From the NCBI GenBank assembly GCA_964390795.1, contig CAYMLQ010000336.1, positions 1 to 6,730 of the forward strand: 6,730 bases of DNA, read 5' to 3'. This DNA comes from CAYMLQ01 sp964390795 (lineage in GTDB: Bacteria; Verrucomicrobiota; Kiritimatiellia; RFP12; UBA1067). Positions within the stretch are counted from its first letter, which is position 1. Each line of letters starts with the position of its first letter. Under the pieces are notes generated by a model. That model was not told the origin of the DNA. It searched no databases and saw only the letters and a program-made list of their open reading frames with translations. A program made the translations under genes and the position numbers. Positions 1 through 4,457 of this stretch are shown here, piece by piece.

Positions 1-80
1 GTTACGGCTGTCGGCTAGTCACTTTGGGGATGCACCTGATCGCAGATGCGCCCCATTTCCCGCAGGTGTCCCGTCTTTCC

Positions 81-110
81 TTGTGTCGCCCGCCGGTTTT
101 TTTCTATACT
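81..110 (+). promoter_or_regulatory. possible sigma70-type promoter of the phosphofructokinase gene
   Basis: A TATACT hexamer (105-110, five of six matches to TATAAT) has TTGTGT (81-86) 18 bases upstream, which shares only the TTG with the -35 consensus. A start about seven bases past the -10 would give a leader of roughly 40 bases before the pfp ATG at 160. The -10 is good and the -35 is weak, so this is a candidate only. Confidence 0.35.
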
Positions 111-159
111 GTCCGCACTTTTCCAAGAAACCCGTGCAACATCCCTCAAGGAGCAACAC

Positions 160-1392
160 ATGAGCAAGCAAGTCAAGAAGGTTGGCATTTTAACGGCAGG
201 TGGTCTGGCCCCGTGTTTGAGTTCGGCGATCGGCTATCTGGTGGACGAGTACAGCAAGGTGGCCCCGGACGTGGAGATCATCGGCTACATCAACGGCTAC
301 ATGGGCCTGCTCAAGGGGCAGAGCATCCCGGTTACGGCGGAGGTTCGCAAGAGTGCGCTGTTTATGACCGAGCACGGCGGCAGCCCGATCGGCAACAGCC
401 GCGTCAAGCTGACGAACGTCAAGGACTGCGTGAAGCGCGGCCTGGTGAAAGAGGGCGAGGATCCGCAGCAGGTCGCGGCCGACCAGCTCGTCAAGGACGG
501 CGTGGACGTGCTGCACACCATCGGCGGCGACGACACGAACACGGCGGCGGCGGACCTGGCCGCATACCTGGCCCGGCACAACTACGGGCTGACCGTGGTC
601 GGCCTGCCCAAGACGATCGACAACGACGTGTATCCGATCCGGCAGAGCCTGGGCGCGTGGACCGCGGCCGAGGAGGGCGCGAAGTTCTTCGCCAACGTCG
701 TGAAGGAAAACACCGCGAACCCGCGCATGCTGATCATCCACGAGGTGATGGGGCGCAACTGCGGCTGGCTCACGGCTGCCACGGCGGCGGCCTACCGCAA
801 GCTGCTGGACGGCTTCCACTACCTGCCTGCGTTCGGCCTGACGCGCGAGCGCGAGGAGGTTCACGCCGTGTACGTGCCCGAGATGGCTTTCGACGTCCAC
901 GCCGAAGCGGCGCGGCTGCGCGACGTGATGGACAAGAACGACTGCGTCAACATCTTCGTCTCCGAGGGCGCGTGCGTCGATGCGATCATCGCAGAGCTGG
1001 AGTCCAAGGGCGAGCAGGTGCCGCGCGACGCGTTCGGCCACCCACGCCTGGACAAGGTCAACGTGGGCGGCTGGTTCGCCAAGCAGTTCGGCGAGATGCT
1101 CGGCGCCGAGAAGACCATGGTGCAGAAGAGCGGGTACTACAGCCGCGCGGCGGCGCCGATCGCCAAGGACAAGGAGCTGATCCACGCGTGCGCCCAGAAG
1201 GCGGTCGAGTGCGCGCTGGCCGGCGTGGGCGGCGTGGTCGGCGAGGACGAGGACAAGGGCGGTGAGCTGCGCGCCTGCGAGTTCCCGCGCATCAAGGGCG
1301 GCAAGCCCTTCGACCTCGGCACGCCCTGGTTCAACGCCCTGCTCGCGGCCATCGGCCAGCCCAAGGGAGCCCAGGTCGCAGTCAAGCACTAG
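160..1392 (+). CDS. pfp: pyrophosphate-dependent 6-phosphofructokinase (PPi-PFK)
   Basis: A cytoplasmic enzyme of 410 residues that phosphorylates fructose 6-phosphate to fructose 1,6-bisphosphate using pyrophosphate instead of ATP; the reaction is reversible and serves glycolysis and gluconeogenesis. Visible motifs are the N-terminal nucleotide/phosphate loop LTAGGLAPC (11-19), GGDDTN (122-127), PKTIDND (150-156), MGR (197-199) and a C-terminal FPRIKGGKPF segment (375-384). Asp125, where ATP enzymes have Gly, and Lys151 in PKTIDND are the family hallmarks of pyrophosphate use. Length is normal for the roughly 400-residue bacterial class. I chose ATG 160 because AAGGAG (148-153) sits six bases before it and homology begins at once; the same frame stays open upstream to an ATG at 46, but that extension is not protein-like. 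The gene stands alone. Its TAG stop overlaps the first base of a palindromic element that may terminate it. Confidence 0.96.
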   Translation: MSKQVKKVGILTAGGLAPCLSSAIGYLVDEYSKVAPDVEIIGYINGYMGLLKGQSIPVTAEVRKSALFMTEHGGSPIGNSRVKLTNVKDCVKRGLVKEGEDPQQVAADQLVKDGVDVLHTIGGDDTNTAAADLAAYLARHNYGLTVVGLPKTIDNDVYPIRQSLGAWTAAEEGAKFFANVVKENTANPRMLIIHEVMGRNCGWLTAATAAAYRKLLDGFHYLPAFGLTREREEVHAVYVPEMAFDVHAEAARLRDVMDKNDCVNIFVSEGACVDAIIAELESKGEQVPRDAFGHPRLDKVNVGGWFAKQFGEMLGAEKTMVQKSGYYSRAAAPIAKDKELIHACAQKAVECALAGVGGVVGEDEDKGGELRACEFPRIKGGKPFDLGTPWFNALLAAIGQPKGAQVAVKH

Positions 1393-1521
1393 TACACAGT
1401 ACAACATGAAAATTCGGCCATGATTACAGGATTCACATGATTAATAGCCAATGAATTCAATCTTGTAAATCATGTAATCCTGGCCAAAAATACCGAATTT
1501 TGTGGCTGTACAGACTACTAG
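1389..1521 (+). terminator. possible transcription terminator formed by the long palindrome
   Basis: Immediately after the pfp coding region the RNA could fold into a long imperfect hairpin, with outer arms of 29 bases and inner arms of 27. It is not a classic intrinsic terminator, because no U-run follows the right arm at 1521. It is the only strong structure downstream of pfp, so it may stop or protect that transcript. Confidence 0.3.
1392..1518. mobile_element. MITE-like palindromic element flanked by TA, at the pfp stop codon
   Basis: The 127 bases between TA (1390-1391) and TA (1519-1520) form a nested inverted repeat. The outer arms, extended into the flanks (1389-1417 and 1493-1521), match at 22 of 29 positions, both starting CTAGTA and both ending AAAATTCGG when read inward. 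Inner arms (1416-1442 and 1459-1485) match at about 23 of 27 positions, leaving a loop of some 16 bases and a bulge of seven bases (1486-1492). No reading frame for a transposase lies inside. Removing the element and one TA would restore CACTAGCCCG, an intact CTAG site. IS630 and Tc1/mariner-type transposases duplicate TA, and IS630 prefers CTAG, so this looks like a non-autonomous relative of that group. Base composition is far more AT-rich than the flanks. The alternative is a native palindromic repeat serving as terminator. The structure is seen directly; the mobility is inferred. Confidence 0.55.
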
Positions 1522-1662
1522 CCCGCCGCGCGCGCAGCGGAAGCACGCGATAGGAGGAGAGAAGAATCACGGGCGGTTCAGGATTTCTAGAGCAGGAAGG
1601 TCTTGCGAAAGCTTATTCACAACGCTCAACGTTTAACGCTCAGGTTGCCGACGGGGAGGCGC

Positions 1663-1957
1663 ATGCCGACACGGCAATGGTTAGACGACGAGCGCGCACG
1701 GAGGGCCGTCGAGAAGGTGCAGTACCGGCTGCTCCAGCAGGACGACGCGCTGTCGTGCGGGGACGGCGCCGCCGGGAACATGCTGATGACAGGCGCACGG
1801 CGGGCGGCAATGTGCTGAACTCCGCTGTCTACGCGAGGTGCCGCCCTTTGACGGGCCGAAGGTGATTTACGGGGAGTGGTGCCAGTGGGGCTCGGAACGG
1901 CTCAAGCGCGAGCAGGTGGCGTTCAAACAGACGCCGTACGACATCCGGGTGCGTTAA
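1663..1957 (+). pseudogene. probable decayed small gene, two coding-like pieces in different frames
   Basis: I do not recognise this. From ATG 1663 a frame runs to TGA at 1816-1818 (51 residues, starting MPTRQWLDDERARRAVEK), with a G-rich stretch (1653-1659) that is too close to the ATG for an ordinary ribosome site. A second piece in another frame is open from 1790 to TAA at 1955-1957 and ends in a protein-like tail containing VIYGEWCQWGSERLK and TPYDIRVR. Both pieces have mostly G or C at third codon positions, like the neighbouring real genes. A single frameshift between about 1790 and 1818 would join them into a protein of roughly 98 residues. The pieces may be the remnant of one gene, a real frameshifted gene with a sequencing error, or chance frames in GC-rich DNA. 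No function can be given. Confidence 0.22.
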
Positions 1958-2046
1958 GGTATAAGAGGGCGCGAACGATTTTGGGCACAGAGGATACGCT
2001 TTGCGCGCCCCTTTACTCTAAAGAGTGATACGAACTATGTTGTTTT

Positions 2047-2060
2047 CATAACCGGTTATG
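2047..2060. promoter_or_regulatory. perfect 14-bp palindrome, possible operator of the cupin gene
   Basis: CATAACCGGTTATG is an exact inverted repeat, 74 bases before the cupin ATG, followed closely by a small hairpin (2065-2077). A two-fold symmetric site of this length in a promoter region suggests a dimeric repressor or activator site. No regulator gene lies in the window, so function is inferred. Confidence 0.35.
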
Positions 2061-2133
2061 TGAAGCCTGTATCAGGCGTGCGCGATACAAAATCCCGAAG
2101 GCGGTGCTGGGAGAATAAGGGAGGGCAACGATA

Positions 2134-2469
2134 ATGGAAAAGGACTTACGCGGGCAGGCCATCGGTATGGCTGGCTTTGTGGATTATGCGGGCGGCTCGG
2201 TGGTGAGCAAGACGCTGCTCGACAAGAAGGCGGGCACGCTGACGCTCTTCTCGTTCGACGAGGGGCAGGGCCTGAGCGAGCACACCGCGCCTTACGACGC
2301 CACGGTCTTGATCGTGGAAGGGGAGGCGACGCTGGTGATCGGCGGGAAGCCGGTGAAGGCCAAGACCGGCGAGCTGGTGATCATGCCCGCCGGCGTGCCC
2401 CATTCGGTGCGCGCCGAGCAGCGCTTCAAAATGCTGCTGATTATGATCCGGGAGAAGGCCGAGACCTAA
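2134..2469 (+). CDS. small single-domain cupin protein
   Basis: A 111-residue protein with one cupin beta-barrel. The first cupin motif lies at about 44-63, with His50 and the closing VEG (61-63); the second is GELVIMPAGVPHSV (79-92), with Pro85, Gly87 and His90. In the classical pattern the first motif carries a second His and a Glu; here positions 52 and 56 are Ala, so the usual four-ligand metal site is incomplete. The SEHTAPYDA form looks like a recurring subfamily variant rather than decay. The start is supported by AGGGAGGG (2118-2125), about eight bases before the ATG. The protein is probably cytoplasmic, with no signal peptide. Its substrate is unknown; small cupins may bind sugars, metals or small acids, or act as sensors. 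It converges with the YkgJ-type gene, with 3 bases between the stops and no terminator visible. Confidence 0.88.
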   Translation: MEKDLRGQAIGMAGFVDYAGGSVVSKTLLDKKAGTLTLFSFDEGQGLSEHTAPYDATVLIVEGEATLVIGGKPVKAKTGELVIMPAGVPHSVRAEQRFKMLLIMIREKAET

Positions 2470-2472
2470 GCG

Positions 2473-2826
2473 CTACTTGGACGGCCAGGAGTAACCGCAG
2501 GGGATTTCCGGCGCGACCCGGTTTCGGTCGGCTAGATCGCGCGGGTCGATGGGGAAGGTGCAGCAGTTCGGCAGGCGGTAGACCGTGTAGAGCCGGCAGG
2601 TCGAGTGGCCGTCCGCATGGAGCTGGAGCGCGCCGCACTTGTTCGCGACCAGGTGGCAGCAGACACCGCAGCGGCTGCAATCGCCCTTGCGCCGCGCCAG
2701 GCTCTGGCGGACGTAGCCGGGACGGAACACATTCAGGAAGAGTCGCCTGAGGACGCCGCGCAGGAGGATCAGGCGGACGCCGAGCGTCTGAGGGGCAAAC
2801 GATGTTTTTTGATCGGGTGTGCTCAT
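2473..2826 (-). CDS. YkgJ-family cysteine-cluster protein (putative zinc or iron chelating)
   Basis: From ATG 2826 the product has 117 residues. A basic, partly hydrophobic N-terminal third (residues 10-45) leads into a cysteine-rich domain: CSRCGVCC (50-57), Cys64, Cys77, the YRLPNCCTFP block (83-92, with Cys88 and Cys89) and Cys110 in PCGYSW. The CxxCGxCC pattern followed by a later Pro-x-Cys block is the signature of the YkgJ/CxxCxxCC family, proposed to bind Zn or Fe-S; its physiological role is not established. The same frame is open to a GTG at 2862, preceded by AGGCGG, which would add 12 residues. I prefer the ATG because the added segment is not conserved-looking, though neither start has a strong Shine-Dalgarno. 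The gene is head-to-head with the GNAT gene and converges on the cupin gene. Confidence 0.8.
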   Translation of the reverse strand: MSTPDQKTSFAPQTLGVRLILLRGVLRRLFLNVFRPGYVRQSLARRKGDCSRCGVCCHLVANKCGALQLHADGHSTCRLYTVYRLPNCCTFPIDPRDLADRNRVAPEIPCGYSWPSK

Positions 2827-2946
2827 AGCGCGCGAGGCACCGGTGGAATAACCTTCGGCCACGCGTGCCGCCTATCGTAAACGTGACGGGGGGAGCGGCG
2901 CAAGCGGATTCGTTTCTCTAACAAAAAAGAAACATGGCGATTCCGG

Positions 2947-2975
2947 TTGAACCCGCTGGACGGTGGGCGTAAAAT
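2947..2975 (+). promoter_or_regulatory. sigma70-type promoter of the GNAT gene
   Basis: TTGAAC (2947-2952) and TAAAAT (2970-2975) are separated by exactly 17 bases, each a close match to the housekeeping consensus. Transcription would begin near 2982, giving a leader of about 25 bases that carries the GGAGG ribosome site. A hairpin with arms GTTTCT and AGAAAC and an A-rich loop (2912-2933) lies just upstream, in the divergent region shared with the YkgJ-type gene. Confidence 0.65.
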
Positions 2976-3007
2976 AGTGCCGTTATCAGGCGAGCACGGA
3001 GGTGTTT

Positions 3008-3949
3008 ATGAAGGGGTTTACGATCCGGGCGATGCGTCCCGACGACCGCTGGGAAGTGGCCGAGCTGATCTGCATATCCACGAACTACTGGTATCAGATT
3101 CACGGGTTCCCGATGATCTTTGCGGCGGGTCCTCAGAGCACGGTGTTTCACTTCGACACGTATCACACGCTGGAGGGCAGCTCCGGCATCGTGGCGGTGG
3201 ATGCCGAGAGCCGCCACATCATCGGCTCCTGTTTCCAGCACGTGCGGCCCACGCATGTCTCCTTGGGTATCATGAATGTCCACCCCAACCACGCCCGGCG
3301 CGGCGTGGCGGGCGCGCTGCTGCGCGAGATCGTCGAGAAGGCGGGGAATGCGGGCAAGCCGGTGCGGCTGGTCTCCAGCGCCATGAACCTTGACTCCTAC
3401 TCGCTCTACAACCGCGCGGGCTTCGTGACCTTCGGCGTGTACCAGGACATGACGGTGCGCGTGCCGGCGGAAGGTTTCCGCGAGCCGCTCGCAGCCTCGC
3501 CGCGCGTGCGCCCGGCCTCGCTGGAGGATCTCGACGCGATCGTCGACCTCGAGCGCGAGGTGGCGTTCATCGAGCGGCCCGGCGACTACCGGCACTTCCT
3601 GCAGAACGCCGACGGCAACTGGCACGTCTCGGTGTGCGAGGACGCGCAGGAACCGGGGCGGCTTGAAGGCGTACTGGTCTCGTGCCTCCACCCGGCCTGC
3701 AACATGATCGGGCCCGGCGCGATGCGAACCAGCGACGCCGCCGTGGCGCTGCTGCAGGCGGAGCTGAATGTCAACGCGGGGCACGCGCCGGTTTTCCTCG
3801 TGCCGGTGACCGAGAGCGAGATGGTCCGGCAGGCCTACGCCTGGGGCGCGCGCAACTGCGAACTGCATTTCGCCCAGATCCGCGACGGACTCCATCCGCG
3901 GCGGGTCAACGGCATCGCCATGCCGACGTTCATGCCAGAGTCTAATTAA
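3008..3949 (+). CDS. tandem-domain GNAT-family N-acetyltransferase
   Basis: A 313-residue cytoplasmic protein. Residues 1-152 form a GNAT domain: a beta-strand start FTIRAMRPDD (4-13), the acetyl-CoA pyrophosphate loop ARRGVAG (96-102) after the IMNVHPN strand, and a motif-B-like YNRAGF (134-139). Residues about 166-305 begin again with RVRPASLEDLDAI and look like a second, degenerate GNAT fold without a clear acetyl-CoA loop, a pattern common in two-domain GNAT proteins where only one half is catalytic. The substrate cannot be told from sequence. I chose ATG 3008 because GGAGG (2998-3002) precedes it by five bases; a GTG at 3002 in frame overlaps that site and is unlikely. The gene is transcribed alone from the promoter at 2947-2975 and converges on dUTPase, with 7 bases between the stops. 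Confidence 0.85.
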   Translation: MKGFTIRAMRPDDRWEVAELICISTNYWYQIHGFPMIFAAGPQSTVFHFDTYHTLEGSSGIVAVDAESRHIIGSCFQHVRPTHVSLGIMNVHPNHARRGVAGALLREIVEKAGNAGKPVRLVSSAMNLDSYSLYNRAGFVTFGVYQDMTVRVPAEGFREPLAASPRVRPASLEDLDAIVDLEREVAFIERPGDYRHFLQNADGNWHVSVCEDAQEPGRLEGVLVSCLHPACNMIGPGAMRTSDAAVALLQAELNVNAGHAPVFLVPVTESEMVRQAYAWGARNCELHFAQIRDGLHPRRVNGIAMPTFMPESN

Positions 3950-3956
3950 GGGCGGG

Positions 3957-4385
3957 TCACGCGCCGGTGGAGCCGAAGCCGCCCTCGCCGCGCGCCGTGT
4001 CGGAAACGTCCGCCACCTCCGCCGTGTCGACGCGCAGGACCGGTGCGACCACCATCTGCGCGATGCGCATCCCCGGTTGCACCTCGAACGCCTCGCGCCC
4101 GAGGTTGATCAGAATCACGCCCACCTCGCCGCGGTAGCCCTCGTCGATCGTGCCCGGCGTGTTGAGCAGAGTGATGCCGTTCTTTAGCGCCAAGCCGCTG
4201 CGCGGCCGCATTTGCGCCTCGGTGCCGCGCGGCAGTTCCATCACGAGCCCTGTCTTGACCAGCTTGCGCTCGCCCGGCTGGAGCGTCGCAGCCTCACACG
4301 CACACACGTCCATACCCGCGTCGCCCGGCCGCGCATAGGCGGGCAGCACGGCCGCAGGGTGTATCCTCTTGAAGTTCACTGTCAT
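3957..4385 (-). CDS. dut: deoxyuridine 5'-triphosphate nucleotidohydrolase (dUTPase)
   Basis: This enzyme hydrolyses dUTP to dUMP and pyrophosphate, keeping uracil out of DNA and supplying dUMP for thymidylate synthesis. The 142-residue product has all five motifs of the homotrimeric dUTPase family in order: motif 1 AGMDVCA (23-29), motif 2 PRSGLA (61-66), motif 3 GTIDEGYRGEV (78-88, catalytic Asp81 and uracil-stacking Tyr84), motif 4 RIAQMVV (107-113) and the C-terminal arm GEGGFGSTG (133-141). The length is typical. I chose ATG 4385 because family members begin immediately before this strand; an in-frame ATG at 4397 adds four residues. Neither has a Shine-Dalgarno, and promoter-like hexamers just upstream suggest a leaderless message. 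It lies 69 bases downstream of the sulfatase on the same strand, with no functional link evident. Confidence 0.95.
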   Translation of the reverse strand: MTVNFKRIHPAAVLPAYARPGDAGMDVCACEAATLQPGERKLVKTGLVMELPRGTEAQMRPRSGLALKNGITLLNTPGTIDEGYRGEVGVILINLGREAFEVQPGMRIAQMVVAPVLRVDTAEVADVSDTARGEGGFGSTGA

Positions 4386-4392
4386 GCGGGAG

Positions 4393-4422
4393 AGCATAGC
4401 AGAGACGGAGGAGAGCCTTCAA
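4393..4422 (-). promoter_or_regulatory. candidate dut promoter placed for leaderless transcription
   Basis: On the - strand TTGAAG (4422-4417) and TATGCT (4398-4393) are 18 bases apart. Only seven bases separate the -10 from the A of the dut ATG at 4385, the usual distance to a transcription start. This agrees with the absence of a ribosome site before dut. The -10 matches four of six consensus bases, so the call is tentative. Confidence 0.35.
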
Positions 4423-4457
4423 GAAGTTAGAAGTTAGGAGTTAGAAGTTAGGAGTCA
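4423..4457. repeat. five tandem heptamers (GRAGTYA)
   Basis: Five direct 7-base units follow without gaps: GAAGTTA, GAAGTTA, GGAGTTA, GAAGTTA, GGAGTCA. On the - strand the unit reads TAACTTC or TAACTCC, and the last three bases of the first copy (4457-4455) are the TGA stop of the sulfatase. Because seven is not a multiple of three, the TAA in successive units falls in all three frames, so the array also blocks readthrough. The array ends exactly where the candidate dut -35 begins. Similar short tandem heptamers are known in other bacteria, such as the cyanobacterial STRR sequences; a relationship is not implied. Confidence 0.85.

Larger units (their letters stand above)
1519..2133. other. 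intergenic stretch between the palindromic element and the cupin gene
   Basis: This 615-base stretch has no intact gene I can support. Besides the coding-like fragments at 1663-1957 it contains a 7-bp inverted repeat GGGCGCG (1967-1973) and CGCGCCC (2004-2010) with a 30-base loop, a near-palindrome ACTCTAAAGAGT (2014-2025), a 14-bp palindrome (2047-2060) and a tight hairpin with arms GCCTG and CAGGC (2065-2077). The last 170 bases are presumably the control region of the cupin gene, but I could not fix a convincing -35/-10 pair there. Confidence 0.5.

Noticed and set aside
24..1265. Long open frame on the + strand overlapping pfp in another frame
   Set aside because: Its translation is Arg/Gly-rich and low in complexity, as expected for an out-of-frame reading of a GC-rich gene; pfp explains the same DNA with full motif content.
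190..1407. Long antisense open frame opposite pfp
   Set aside because: High GC at third codon positions removes stops on the opposite strand; the product matches no family I know and is rich in Val, Ala, His and Arg.
1603..1662. TTG start extending the first intergenic coding piece upstream
   Set aside because: The G-rich site before it ends only two bases from the TTG, and the added residues are not protein-like; ATG 1663 is at least as good, and the whole frame is doubtful.
1967..2010. Inverted repeat GGGCGCG/CGCGCCC as a terminator
   Set aside because: The loop is 30 bases, the stem only 7, and no T-run follows in the right place; expected by chance at this GC content.
2918..3895. Antisense open frame of 325 codons opposite the GNAT gene
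   Set aside because: Shadow of the GNAT gene, which has a promoter, a ribosome site and recognisable motifs on the + strand.
4423..4457. CRISPR-like short repeats
   Set aside because: The units are 7 bases, contiguous and without spacers, so this is a simple tandem array.
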